64,000 nucleotides of DNA from Streptomyces sp. NBC_00442 (GTDB taxonomy: Bacteria > Actinomycetota > Actinomycetes > Streptomycetales > Streptomycetaceae): NCBI RefSeq assembly GCF_036014195.1, contig NZ_CP107918.1:7440001-7504000 (forward strand), in the 5' to 3' direction. Position 1 is the stretch's first letter, and every line of letters begins with the position of its first letter. A program made the position numbers and the translations under genes. The notes beneath the pieces were generated by a model. That model was not told where the DNA came from and did not search any database. It saw only the letters and a list, made by a program, of their open reading frames with translations. Shown one piece after another: positions 25,836 through 36,925 of the stretch.

Positions 25836-27020
25836 ATGAGGGCACTCACCTGGCACGGCAAGCGGGACGTACGCGTCGACACCGTGCCCGACCCCACCAT
25901 CCAGGATGACGACGACATCGTCATCAAGGTGACGACGACCGGCCTGTGCGGCTCGGACCTGCATCTGTACGAGGTTCTCGGCCCCTTCCTCGACCCGGGC
26001 GACATCCTCGGACACGAACCCATGGGCATCGTCGAGGAGGTCGGCCCGAAGGTCACCGCACTGAAACCGGGCGACCGCGTCGTCGTCCCGTTCAACATCT
26101 CGTGCGGATCCTGCTTCATGTGCACCCAGGGCCTGCACTCCCAGTGCGAGACCACCCAGGTGCACGAACACGGCTCGGGCGCCTCGCTGTTCGGCTACAC
26201 CAAGCTCTATGGGCAGGTGCCGGGCGGCCAGGCACAGTATCTGCGCGTCCCGTTCGGCAACGCGCTGCCCATCCGGGTCCCGGACGGCCCCTCCGACGAG
26301 CGCTTCGTCTACCTGTCCGACGTCCTGCCCACGGCATGGCAGGCGGTCGAGTACGCCGCCGTCCCACCCGGCGGCAGCGTCGCCGTTCTCGGCCTAGGGC
26401 CCATCGGAGACATGAGCGCCCGCATCGCCGCCCACCGCGGGGCCGGAACCGTCATCGGCATCGACCTCGTACCGGAGCGCCTGGAGCGAGCGCGCCGGCG
26501 CGGCGTCCACACCCTCGACCTCCAGGAGTGCGGCGACAACCTCACGGACGCGGTACGCGAACTCACCGGAGGCAGGGGACCGGACGCCGTCATCGACGCC
26601 GTCGGCATGGAGGCCCACGGCAGCCGCGTGGCGGCCGCGGCCCAGGGCATGGCGGCCGTCCTGCCCGACGCACTCGCCTCGGCCATGATCAAACGGGCCG
26701 GAATCGACCGGCTCTCCGCGCTCCACACGGCGATCGACCTCGTGCGCAGGGGCGGCACGATCTCCATCTCCGGCGTCTACGGCGGCGCGGCCGACCCGAT
26801 GCCGATGCTGACCATGTTCGACAAGCAGCTGCAACTGCGCATGGGCCAGGCCAATGTCAGGCGCTGGGTCGACGACATCCTGCCGCTGCTCACCGACGGC
26901 GACCCCCTGGGAGTGGACGACTTCGCCACGCACCGCCTCACGCTTGAGCAGGCACCCGACGCGTACGAGATGTTCCAGAAGAAGCGGGACGGCGCCGTCA
27001 AGATCCTCTTCACCCCGTGA
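25836..27020 (+). CDS. Zinc-dependent alcohol dehydrogenase (formaldehyde-dehydrogenase-like MDR)
   Basis: 394 residues, medium-chain dehydrogenase. Catalytic Zn ligands lie in TTGLCGSDLHLYE (Cys) and GDILGHEPMGIVEEVG (His/Glu). The structural Zn site has four Cys in SCGSCFMCTQGLHSQC. The NAD fold is AVLGLGPIGDMSARIAA followed by VIGIDLVPERL. The long lobe and GYTKLYGQVPGGQAQY are typical of glutathione-independent formaldehyde-dehydrogenase-like enzymes. ATG follows GAGGAGGAACC. It sits before katE in a stress-rich stretch; it may oxidise aldehydes or alcohols with NAD. Confidence 0.85.
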   Translation: MRALTWHGKRDVRVDTVPDPTIQDDDDIVIKVTTTGLCGSDLHLYEVLGPFLDPGDILGHEPMGIVEEVGPKVTALKPGDRVVVPFNISCGSCFMCTQGLHSQCETTQVHEHGSGASLFGYTKLYGQVPGGQAQYLRVPFGNALPIRVPDGPSDERFVYLSDVLPTAWQAVEYAAVPPGGSVAVLGLGPIGDMSARIAAHRGAGTVIGIDLVPERLERARRRGVHTLDLQECGDNLTDAVRELTGGRGPDAVIDAVGMEAHGSRVAAAAQGMAAVLPDALASAMIKRAGIDRLSALHTAIDLVRRGGTISISGVYGGAADPMPMLTMFDKQLQLRMGQANVRRWVDDILPLLTDGDPLGVDDFATHRLTLEQAPDAYEMFQKKRDGAVKILFTP

Positions 27021-27257
27021 ACGCGACCGCTTTGCCCTGAACGAGGACGTGCCACGCGTCCGGGGGCTTCCTCGCCACAGGGCGCGTTCATCCACGGACA
27101 GCGGGTACGCGGCGTGGACGGCCCCGGCCCCGCGCAAGGACCGGGCAGATGCCATGGCCCCCTGCGGATGCGGGTGACAACCGCCCGCGGTCCGTTTGAG
27201 GTTCGAGACCGAGCGGTCATGGCTGAGGTGTCCTGACGACCGCCACTGGGAGAGAAC
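27021..27257. other. Catalase upstream region
   Basis: 237 bp with no gene. CCGTTTGAGGTTCGAG at about 27192-27207 could contribute to a stress-sigma promoter (GTTT element), but the matching -10 is not clear. Confidence 0.3.
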
Positions 27258-29495
<2,238 letters not shown>

Positions 29496-29506
29496 CGCTC
29501 TCGATC

Positions 29507-29541
29507 ATGTGTGCCCGCACCATGCCGGTGCGGGCACACAT
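29507..29541. terminator. katE terminator hairpin
   Basis: A perfect 15-bp stem (arm ATGTGTGCCCGCACC) with a 5-nt ATGCC loop starts 12 nt after the katE stop. It could also stop the decayed minus-strand gene reading from the right. Confidence 0.8.
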
Positions 29542-29634
29542 ATGTGTGGCGTCTGGTGTGTGGTGTGAGGGGCCGTGTGTGGGGCGCCGGGGCGGGCGTG
29601 AGGTGGGTGGGTGTGGGGCGCAGGCCCGGCCCGT

Positions 29635-30525
29635 TCAGTCCGCGAGGACGGTGATGCGTGCGCCTTCCCGCACGACGGCCTCGGGGCTGCGATGCCGGCG
29701 AAAGAGCTCGCGCTGACGCTCGGCGCCCGCCCCTGAGCCGTCAGCTGCGCCAGCGTGCGCCGTACCCGCTCCAGGTCACCACTGTCGGACAGGCGTCCTC
29801 CACCTGGTCGAGGAGCGCGGCGACCACCGCGGCCGCGGGCTCCTCGCGCATCGTGCGAGGGTCTACGAGGGTGCCGTTCAGGCCCGAACGGGCGGCCCGC
29901 CAGGACGCGAGACGCAGCAGGCCCGAGCTGATCCCGGCCGCAGGACGGCCCGCACGCCAAGCCGCGGCGGCACTCTCCACCAGGGCACGGACCAGCGCCG
30001 CGATCAACACGGCGGTGCTCGGCTGCAGACACACGTCGGCCACGCGGACCTCCACCGTCGGACAGCGCGCGGAGAGGCGGGCGTCGAAGTGGACCGTCAC
30101 GGGCGACGCCCTCGACGTCGGAGTCGACCGCCACATGGACATGGCAACCACAGGTGAGCTGCTCGCGGGCGGTCAGGCCGAAGGTCTCCGCCATCCAGAG
30201 GTGCCGCTCCCCGAGATCGAGCGAGGGCCGTACCGGCACGGGCGACGTGGCAAGGGCCGCCACCGTGGCCCCGGCCTCCTCGGCGCGGGCGGCCGCCTCC
30301 CGGCGACGGCGAAGGATCTCGTGCTCCATCTCGCCCATCGACGTCAGCGGGTCGGTGGCGAACTCCACCTGCTCCCTCTGGAGTTCCTTCTCGCACTGCT
30401 GCCGCTCGGCGTCCGCCGGCCTTCCGGAACGCGGAGGGGGAGACGACGACCGCGGAGAGGGCCAGTACCTCCCCGGCGCGCGCGCCGACCATGAGCAGTT
30501 CTTCTTCAACGCCGACGGTGCGCAT
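29635..30525 (-). pseudogene. Carboxylate-amine ligase (YbdK/GCS2 family), frameshifted and internally deleted
   Basis: The start MRTVGVEEELLMVGARAGEV is the N-terminus of YbdK-type glutamate-cysteine-ligase-like enzymes. Later blocks are in other frames: QVEFATDPLTSMGEMEHEIL and ERHLWMAETFGLTAREQLTC, then SARCPTVEVRVADVCLQPST with GLNGTLVDPRTM, and last the original end SPEAVVREGARITVLAD followed by TGA at 29635. About 200-300 bp seem missing between CGCHVHVAVDSDVEG and the ARLSARCPTVEVR block, because the locus is shorter than the usual about 370 codons. At least three frame changes make it non-functional. Confidence 0.75.
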
Positions 30526-30688
30526 GCGCAGCCTCCGCTCCATCCCGGTGCCCCATGGGGGAGGGTGGCCCGGCGGCGCGGAGTCATACGGAACGGCCGG
30601 GCGGGGCCGAAGGCCTCGTCCCCGCCGGCAGCGGACCGGTGCCCGCGGCCGGGCGGAGTCACGGCCGTCGGCCGCCGTCTGCCCGCGG

Positions 30689-30877
30689 CTATGCGGGGTC
30701 GAGGCCCGGAACGGCCATGCGGCTGGCCTGCTCGCTCTGTTCCTGGGCCCGGCGGGCCTTGTCCGTCAGACGCTTGCGCTGCTCCGGGTCGCCGGCGCGC
30801 TCGGCGGCCTCCCGCCACTCCAGGGCCCGCGCCTCCAACTCGCGGGCGCGGCTGCGGTATTCGTCTCCCACACTCAT
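30689..30877 (-). CDS. Small coiled-coil protein, unknown
   Basis: 62 residues, mainly one amphipathic helix: YRSRARELEARALEWREAAE then KRLTDKARRAQEQSEQASRM. ATG at 30877 has AGGAG 6 nt upstream, good support for translation. Similar short helical proteins occur beside stress genes in Streptomyces, but no function is known to me. Confidence 0.6.
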   Translation of the reverse strand: MSVGDEYRSRARELEARALEWREAAERAGDPEQRKRLTDKARRAQEQSEQASRMAVPGLDPA

Positions 30878-31329
30878 GATCACTCCTGGGTAGCGCGGTG
30901 GAAGGCGGGGAACCGGCTGCCTGCGAGGCCGCGGCCGTGCCTTCGCGCCGCTCGACGGCACGGCGGACGCCGCGCCTTGGCTGCCAGCTTGGGTGATGCG
31001 GTACGAAGCGGCATCCGGGGTTCGGCCATGCGCGGAGGCACGGCCGGGCCCCCGGCCGGCGCGATGCCGGGGGACGACGGGGTGGATGAGGGGCGGAGCC
31101 GGATCGGGGTCCGTCACCACCAAGCGGTCCCGGGCCGCGATCGTCCCATTGGAGCAGACACCCGGGCGGGCATCCGAGATGTCTGGGCATATTCGGGTAG
31201 CAGAGGTATGTCATCCGCACACACAGGTCGTGCGATCCCGTAGCGCCGGGGTCACCCCGGTGTGTGGGGCATCCCGCCGGCCAGGGGTCACCACGACCCT
31301 CGGCAGCAACACAGAGGAGTCGGAGCAAC
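30878..31329. other. No gene seen
   Basis: 452 bp between a minus-strand small gene and DUF6479. A GGGT-N14-GGGCAT pair at 31249-31272 is a weak match to a sigma-B-type promoter for the DUF6479 gene. Nothing else stands out. Confidence 0.3.
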
Positions 31330-31569
31330 ATGGTTATCGCTCACTCGACATCGCAGGTCGTCGCCGCCGGCCCCGCCACGGCGCTGCTCCTGGTCATCGT
31401 GGGACTGGTAGTGGTGGCGGGACTCCTCGCGATGTTCATGGCAGGACGCCGCCGAGCGGCACGCAAGCCCCCGCCCCCGTCGGCGCCGCAGCCCGGGGCG
31501 GACTCCTGGGACACCCCGCCGTCGTCCCCCGACGCGACCGACCGGAACGACCGGAACGACGGCAGGTGA
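31330..31569 (+). CDS. DUF6479-type small membrane protein
   Basis: 79 residues: one transmembrane helix (about residues 15-40, TALLLVIVGLVVVAGLLAMF), then MAGRRRAARKPPPP and a hydrophilic Pro/Asp-rich tail ending DRNDRNDGR. This matches the small actinobacterial DUF6479 family, of unknown role. ATG with GAGGAG upstream. Confidence 0.65.
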   Translation: MVIAHSTSQVVAAGPATALLLVIVGLVVVAGLLAMFMAGRRRAARKPPPPSAPQPGADSWDTPPSSPDATDRNDRNDGR

Positions 31570-31732
31570 CGTTCCGGGCCGGGCCGCCCGAACGCTGACC
31601 GGGTGCCCGCCGCGTGGCGGGCGCGCCAAATGCCCCAACTCCCTTACGGGGGTGGGGAAAGCGATGGGTCGGCAGCGGGCGGCCGATCGCGTCCCCCGCG
31701 CGCACGGGATCGGCACGTCGTGGCCGGCCGGG

Positions 31733-31808
31733 GGGAGCGGGACGTACGAGCACGGGATGGAACGGCGTAGGCCGCGGGGAGCGGCCAGTACGAGCACAGG
31801 ATGGAACG
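31733..31808. repeat. Pair of 32-bp direct repeats in front of the FUSC gene
   Basis: Copies at 31733-31764 and 31777-31808 share 28 of 32 positions, including GGGAGCGG and TACGAGCAC followed by GGATGGAACG. The repeat period is 44 bp and the second copy ends at the proposed TTG start at 31809. They may be duplicated promoter or regulator sites. Confidence 0.8.
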
Positions 31809-33110
31809 TTGAGGGATCTGGGCCAGGCCTTCGTTCAGTGGAGGCAGTGGGCGGGTTGGGAATGTGCCGCGGTGTCCCGGTCGGCACGGCGGGCGCTGAG
31901 CGGCCCCGGGCCCGAGCGGGACACCGCGGTCCAAGCCCTCAAGGCCGCCGCGGCCGCGCTGATCGCATGGGCCCTGGCGGGCTGGTGGTGGGAGGCGCCG
32001 ATGGCGATGCTGGCACCCTGGACGGCGCTCTTCCTGGTGCAGAGCACCGTGTACCGGTCGCTCAAGACAGCACTGCAGCAGTTCGTGGTCGTCGTGGTCG
32101 GCACCCTCCTGGCGACCGGCGCGGGTGCGCTCACCGGCAACACCATGTTCGCCATGCTCATCGCGCTGCCGGTAACGACGCTCTTCGGCTCGTACGCCCG
32201 ATTCGGGACCCAGGGCCTCAACGCACCGACCGCCGCGCTCTTCGTACTGGTCTACGGCACGTACTCGGGCTTCGACATCCTCCACCGGTTCCTGGAGACG
32301 CTGCTCGGAGCGGCCATCGGGCTCACGGTCAACGCCCTCGTGCTTCCCCCCGTGCACTCCCGCAGCGTGCGCCATCTGCGTGGACGTCTGCCGGACGAGA
32401 GCGCGGCGCTGCTCCACACGGTCGCGGACGGACTCGACGACGGTGACATGGCGCAGGACGACGCGGAAGCCTGGCACGACCGCGCGAGGCGTCTCACCGA
32501 CCGCGTGACCGACCTGCGCACCGCCCGCCGCTGGTCGGAGGAGAGCTACCGCTTCAACCCGGGCCATCGGCTGCGCCGTTCGGCCCCATTGCCACCGGCC
32601 GCCGACTGGGACTACACCTGGGACCGGATCACGAACCACCTCGAAGCCATCACCAGGACCCTGGCCGAGACGGCCGCGAAGCAGCCCGACGGCGAGGTTC
32701 TGCCGGGTCCCGCACCCGGCATCGTGGCCGCACTGCTGCGGGCGGCCGGCGACGTGTGCGGCCTCGACGACACCCTGGAGTGTTCGGACTCCTCCGGTCA
32801 GGACGGCGACGAACAGGCCCTGCGACGGACCCGCGACCGCCGCGAGGCGCTCCGGCGGGCGTACGCCGCCGAGAACGAGCTGACCTCCGTCTTCCGCGAG
32901 GGCGGTGACGCCTTGCGGGACGCGCTCGCGGCCGTCACCGCGGACACGATCCGGCTGCTGGGTGACCTCTCGGCGGTCGCGGGACGCGACCCGGACGAGG
33001 GGACGGACGAGGGGGCGGGTGCGGCAATGGAGGACGAGGAGGGTGTCGGTGGTGCGGGGCCCGAGGAGGGACGGGCACGCGGCGGAGCCGGGCCCGGAGT
33101 CGGGGGATAG
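31809..33110 (+). CDS. FUSC-family membrane protein (aromatic-acid exporter-like)
   Basis: About 433 residues. GPGPERDTAVQALKAAAAAL, then AMLAPWTALFLVQSTVYRSL and LKTALQQFVVVVVGTLLATG form the conserved FUSC core of six helices (about residues 35-195). A long cytosolic helical part with DYTWDRITNHLEAITRTLAE follows. The C-terminus is Glu/Gly-rich and low complexity. Related proteins export aromatic acids. The start is uncertain: TTG at 31809 includes upstream residues that look conserved; GTG at 31872 is the next option. Confidence 0.7.
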   Translation: MRDLGQAFVQWRQWAGWECAAVSRSARRALSGPGPERDTAVQALKAAAAALIAWALAGWWWEAPMAMLAPWTALFLVQSTVYRSLKTALQQFVVVVVGTLLATGAGALTGNTMFAMLIALPVTTLFGSYARFGTQGLNAPTAALFVLVYGTYSGFDILHRFLETLLGAAIGLTVNALVLPPVHSRSVRHLRGRLPDESAALLHTVADGLDDGDMAQDDAEAWHDRARRLTDRVTDLRTARRWSEESYRFNPGHRLRRSAPLPPAADWDYTWDRITNHLEAITRTLAETAAKQPDGEVLPGPAPGIVAALLRAAGDVCGLDDTLECSDSSGQDGDEQALRRTRDRREALRRAYAAENELTSVFREGGDALRDALAAVTADTIRLLGDLSAVAGRDPDEGTDEGAGAAMEDEEGVGGAGPEEGRARGGAGPGVGG

Positions 33111-33224
33111 GCACCGCCGCACCGCCGGGAACGTGCCCTCCCGGACGCCTTATGCCACCCCGGAGGTGTGGCCGCGGGCACCGCAGGTGTCGGCACCCCC
33201 GGGCCCGCGCTCGAGCGGCAGTCG

Positions 33225-34244
33225 TCACGCCGCCTGCCGCTGCCTGTCGAGGGCCTCGATGAGCTGCTCACGGGTCATCGTGGAACGGCCTTCGATTCCC
33301 TCGGCCGTCGCCTTCTTGTACAGCTCGGCCTTGTTCATGGCGTGCGGATCCTGCCCCTTGTGCGAGGCCTGAGCACGCTTCTTGCCCGCCGGCTTCTTCG
33401 CCGTCCGCCGGGCGGACCGCTTCGCGGCGCCGCCGCCCGCCGAGGCCTTCGCGCCGGAGTCCTTGGGACCGCGGGCCCCCTCCACGCTCGCGCGCAACGC
33501 CTCCATGAGGTCGACGGCGGGCGACGGCTCGGGCGCGGGCTCGGCCTTCTCCACGCTCTCGCCCGCCCTCTTGGCCTCGATCAGAGCGGCGACCTTCTCC
33601 TGGAACGTGTCGTGGAACTGCCCCGGGTCCCAGCTCATGCTGAGCGTGTCGATGAGCTGCTGCGCCATCTTCAGTTCCTTGTCCGAGGCGGCCGACGTGC
33701 CCGGAAGGGTGTCGATCTCTCGCTCGGGGTCCCGGATTTCGTCGGCCCAGTGCAGCGTGTGCAGCGTCAGGAGACCGTCCTCGGCCTTCACCGCGACCAG
33801 ATATTCGTGCTGGCGCATCACGAAGGTGGCGACACCGGTCTTCTCCGCACGGCCAAGAGCCTGGGTGAGAAGGCTGTAGACCTTGGCGTACCCCTTGCCA
33901 CGCGGAGCCAGGTAGTACGTCTTGTCGAAGTAGATCGGCTCGATCTCGTCCAGATCCACGAAACCGGTGATCTCCAGGGTCTGGGAGCGCCCGGGAGCGA
34001 TGTCGTCCAGCTCCTCGGGTTCGACGATGACGTACTCCTCGCCCGTGTCGTAGCCCTTGACGATGTCCTTGGCATCCACTTCCTCACCGGTGCGCTCGTT
34101 CACCCGCCGATTGCGGATCCGGTCGGACGTGCCGCGCTGGAGCCGATGGAAGTGGACGGTGTGGGTGTCGGTCGCGGTGTAGAGACCGACGGGCAGGCTG
34201 ACCAGGCCGAAACTGAGGACTCCGGCCCACACGGGTCTGGCCAC
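33225..34244 (-). CDS. ku: DNA end-binding protein Ku
   Basis: 339 residues. It starts MARPVWAGVLSFGLVSLPVGLY and HFHRLQRG, and has the bridge region FDKTYYLAPRGKG and MSWDPGQFHDTFQEK, all typical of bacterial Ku homodimers that bind double-strand ends in non-homologous end joining with LigD. The tail is Lys/Ala-rich (KRSARRTAKKPAGKKR) and ends in a SAP/Rho_N-like helix pair (MNKAELYKKATAEGIEGRST), seen in some Streptomyces Ku proteins. GTG start. No ligD in the window. Confidence 0.93.
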   Translation of the reverse strand: MARPVWAGVLSFGLVSLPVGLYTATDTHTVHFHRLQRGTSDRIRNRRVNERTGEEVDAKDIVKGYDTGEEYVIVEPEELDDIAPGRSQTLEITGFVDLDEIEPIYFDKTYYLAPRGKGYAKVYSLLTQALGRAEKTGVATFVMRQHEYLVAVKAEDGLLTLHTLHWADEIRDPEREIDTLPGTSAASDKELKMAQQLIDTLSMSWDPGQFHDTFQEKVAALIEAKRAGESVEKAEPAPEPSPAVDLMEALRASVEGARGPKDSGAKASAGGGAAKRSARRTAKKPAGKKRAQASHKGQDPHAMNKAELYKKATAEGIEGRSTMTREQLIEALDRQRQAA

Positions 34245-34354
34245 GACGCCACCGCCTTCGCTGTCGTCCCCCTTGTCCGTAGGTTCTCAAGCCGGGAGGG
34301 CCATGTCGCGTCGGCGTGGTCCCGTCGCCCGTACGGCCCAGTCCCGCACAAGCG

Positions 34355-34393
34355 CTCGGCGCCTCCCCGGACGACCACCGGGGAAGCGCCGAG
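34355..34393. terminator. Hairpin downstream of GlsB-like gene
   Basis: 16-bp stem with one mismatch (CTCGGCGCCTCCCCGG and partner) and a 7-nt loop between the GlsB-like gene (minus, stop 34426) and the Ku gene start (34244). It probably ends the GlsB transcript. Confidence 0.65.
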
Positions 34394-34425
34394 TCCGTCA
34401 GGAAGACGGCGTCGCGCGGGCCGGG

Positions 34426-34689
34426 TCAGCCCCGCCGGCCGGCGACCAGGCGGTAGAGGAAGAGGACGATCACCGAGCCGACGACCGCGGTGATCCAGGT
34501 CGACAGATGGAAGAACCCCTTCATCCCGTCCACTCCGAAGACGAGCTGACCGAGCCATCCGCCGAGCAGTCCGCCCACGATGCCGATCACGATGGTGACC
34601 AGACATCCGCCCGGGTCCTTGCCCGGAGTCAGGGCCTTGGCGATGGCTCCCGCGATGAGTCCGATGATGATCCAGGCGATGATGCCCAT
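34426..34689 (-). CDS. GlsB/YeaQ/YmgE-family stress membrane protein
   Basis: 87 residues with three hydrophobic helices and the family pattern IIAWIIIGLIAGAIAKALTP then GIVGGLLGGWLG (transglycosylase-associated protein family). Often under general-stress control. ATG at 34689 with GGAAG upstream. The neighbours (Ku, CsbD, catalase, sigma factor) fit a stress region. Confidence 0.85.
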   Translation of the reverse strand: MGIIAWIIIGLIAGAIAKALTPGKDPGGCLVTIVIGIVGGLLGGWLGQLVFGVDGMKGFFHLSTWITAVVGSVIVLFLYRLVAGRRG

Positions 34690-34907
34690 GACGAAGACCT
34701 GCTTCCTTTCGTTCCGTGACCCGGAGGCGACGCCGTCCGGGCAGTGACAGCGGGGAGCCGGCCCCCCGTTCGCTTCTACGCCGTACCCCCGGCGGAGGTC
34801 CGCTCACGGGACCTACGGTCCCCGGGCCGGGACCGAAGGTCCTGGTCGGGGCCGCACGGACGGGGTAGGCGGCGCGGAAAGCGTTCCCGGTCCCGGAGTG
34901 GTCGCAC

Positions 34908-36044
34908 ATGCCGACGGAAGAAGATGGCGCCAACCGCATGGAAGAAGACGAGATCAACCGTTCGGCCTCGGAGCACACCGCCCACGGTGGGCACGGCGCG
35001 CACGCGAGGAAACGGGGGCCACGCGAGGCGTGGGGCGACTTCAGGCGCTCCCCGTTCTTCCCGGCGGTCGTGCTCGTGTTCATCCTGTCCGCCGCCGCGG
35101 GCCTGTTCGCCGGCTCGTACACGTACTCCATGGCCAATCCGACGCCGCACCACATCCCCACCGCGCTGGTCGCACCATCCGGCTCCGCGGAGGCCGAGAA
35201 GTTCGTGGCCGGGCTCGACAAGGCACTCAACACCTCACTGGCGGTGCATCCGTACGAGGACGTATCCGCGGCCCGTCAGGCCATGGAGGAGCAGACCGTC
35301 TTCGCCATCCTCGACGTACGACCGGACAGGGTGCGCATGGATGTGGCGGGCGCCGCCGGTGCTTCCGTGGCCCAGGTGCTCACCCAGGCCGCGCCCCCGG
35401 TCGCGAAGGCCATCGGCGTGCCGGTGACGATCACCGATGTGAAGCCCCTCCAACCGGGCGACCCTCGTGGCCTCGCGCTGTTCTACATCTCTCTGGCCGC
35501 GGTGGTGCTGGGATTCGTCGGCTCCATCCAGCTGAGCGTGCACGCACGCACCCTCAACCCGCTGGAGCGGATCGCCTTCACGGTGGCGTACTCCCTGCTC
35601 GGCGGGTTCACCATCGCCGCGGTCGTCGACTGGGGGCTCGGCGCGGTACGGCTGCCGTTCTTCGAGTCCTGGATGATCCTCGCGCTGACGATGTTCACCT
35701 CGGGGATGGTCTTCACCATGTTCAACACCCTGATCGGGCGCTGGGCCATGCTGCCGACCTGGGGACTCATGGTGCTGCTCGGCAACCCGTCCTCGGGCGG
35801 TGCGGTGTCCTGGCCCCTGCTGCCGTCGCTCCTCGGCCATGTCGGGCGCTGGCTGCCGCCCGGGGCCTCGGTCAACGCACAGCACACGGCCGTCTACTTC
35901 GCCGACGCCCAGCACGCCTTTCCGTTCCTGGTCCTGGCGGGATGGTCCCTGCTGTCCTGTGCGGTCTTCTGGTTCTGGCGCCACCGCCACCCCGGGGGAC
36001 GCGACCGCGGCGAGCCGGCCCACGGGGTGGCCGTCGGGGCGTGA
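34908..36044 (+). CDS. Membrane protein, DUF3533/ABC-2-like
   Basis: 378 residues. A hydrophilic His-rich N-terminus (HTAHGGHGAHARKRGPREAW) precedes a first helix and an extracytoplasmic domain (about 75-180; LVAPSGSAEAEKFVAGLDKA). Five C-terminal helices follow, with TMFTSGMVFTMFNTLIGRW and LLGNPSSGGAVSW. This topology matches YhgE/Pip and DUF3533 proteins. ATG with GGAG 9 nt upstream. Function unknown; possibly envelope stress or export. Confidence 0.65.
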   Translation: MPTEEDGANRMEEDEINRSASEHTAHGGHGAHARKRGPREAWGDFRRSPFFPAVVLVFILSAAAGLFAGSYTYSMANPTPHHIPTALVAPSGSAEAEKFVAGLDKALNTSLAVHPYEDVSAARQAMEEQTVFAILDVRPDRVRMDVAGAAGASVAQVLTQAAPPVAKAIGVPVTITDVKPLQPGDPRGLALFYISLAAVVLGFVGSIQLSVHARTLNPLERIAFTVAYSLLGGFTIAAVVDWGLGAVRLPFFESWMILALTMFTSGMVFTMFNTLIGRWAMLPTWGLMVLLGNPSSGGAVSWPLLPSLLGHVGRWLPPGASVNAQHTAVYFADAQHAFPFLVLAGWSLLSCAVFWFWRHRHPGGRDRGEPAHGVAVGA

Positions 36045-36122
36045 CCCGAATGCGGCGACAACGGAACGCCGCCATGCGTCCGGGCGGGTGGTCCCCTTCG
36101 GTCGGCCACCGGTGCGAACGCA

Positions 36123-36155
36123 CTTCGCCCCGCCGGAGGAACCGGCGGGGCGAAG
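36123..36155. terminator. Bidirectional terminator
   Basis: A perfect 14-bp stem (CTTCGCCCCGCCGG and its complement) with an AGGAA loop lies between the convergent DUF3533-like gene and the small hydrophobic protein gene. Confidence 0.8.
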
Positions 36156-36192
36156 CGTTCGGCTGGTGTGGACGCGTCACCGCATGTGTGCG

Positions 36193-36354
36193 TTACCAGC
36201 GGTACCAGCGGCCGCTTCCGCCGCGGGGTCGTGCGACGAACCCGATGAGCCACACGACGAGGACCACGATGGCGATCCACCACAGGGCCTTGAGCGCGAA
36301 ACCGGCACCGAACAGGATCAGGGCGAGCAGAAGAACGAGAAGCAGGGGAACCAT
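36193..36354 (-). CDS. Small hydrophobic membrane protein (lmo0937/DUF5670-like)
   Basis: 53 residues: two transmembrane helices (MVPLLLVLLLALILFGAGF and LWWIAIVVLVVWLIGFVAR) and a short GGSGRWYRW tail. Such proteins are often stress induced. GGAGG precedes two in-frame ATGs by 3 nt (36360) and 9 nt (36354); the second spacing is better. Confidence 0.6.
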   Translation of the reverse strand: MVPLLLVLLLALILFGAGFALKALWWIAIVVLVVWLIGFVARPRGGSGRWYRW

Positions 36355-36472
36355 GGTCATCAACCTCCGGTCCACCGTGTGCCCGGGGAAACGCGGCCCA
36401 CGCATTGTGATCGACGAGATTCATATTCACCCCCGCGGGCGTTACCGGCCAGTTTTGGGGCCGGGTCAGGGG

Positions 36473-36496
36473 GTTTGGATGTGCCGCATCGGGCCA
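36473..36496 (+). promoter_or_regulatory. Possible sigma-B-type promoter of csbD
   Basis: GTTT (36473-36476), a 14-nt spacer, then GGGCCA (36491-36496) fits the GNNT-N14-16-GGG part of the Streptomyces sigma-B consensus but not its final TA. About 50 nt upstream of the csbD start, whose family is a classic general-stress target. A weak match in GC-rich DNA. Confidence 0.35.
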
Positions 36497-36545
36497 GGCG
36501 TATGACTGTCAGGCCAAGAGAGATCGATGTGCGGGAGTGATTGTT

Positions 36546-36719
36546 GTGTCGGGTGACGAGAAGGCGCAGTCCAAGGTCGAGCAGGCCAAGGGCAAGGTCA
36601 AGGAAACGACCGGCCGGGCCGTGGGCAACGAGCGGCTCGAAGCCGAGGGTGGCGCCGAGAAGGCCAAGGGCGACGCTCGTGAGGCCAAGGAGAAGGTCAA
36701 GGACGTCTTCAAGGACTGA
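36546..36719 (+). CDS. CsbD-family stress protein
   Basis: 57 residues of charged helix: KAQSKVEQAKGKVKETTGRA then AEKAKGDAREAKEKVKDVFK. This is the CsbD pattern, a SigB-dependent general stress protein in Bacillus with no defined biochemical role. GTG at 36546 has GGGAG 8 nt upstream; a GTG at 36537 is in frame. A strong terminator follows. Confidence 0.88.
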   Translation: MSGDEKAQSKVEQAKGKVKETTGRAVGNERLEAEGGAEKAKGDAREAKEKVKDVFKD

Positions 36720-36752
36720 TCGGCCGGTGCTGATCCGTTCGACGGCACACGG

Positions 36753-36785
36753 TAGGGCCCAGCCGGAATTCCCGGCTGGGCCCTA
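36753..36785. terminator. csbD terminator
   Basis: A perfect 14-bp stem (TAGGGCCCAGCCGG and partner) with a 5-nt loop, 33 nt after the csbD stop. Confidence 0.85.
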
Positions 36786-36925
36786 TCGGTGCTCGGGCCG
36801 CGGGCCGGGCCCGGCATGCGGCCCTGCTCGCTTTCGGGACGTCGTCCGTGATCAACTCGGCGTGTCGACCGAACGGGATGTCTGTGGGGCTTGGGGCACG
36901 AGACGGACTTGAGAGAATGGTGTTC

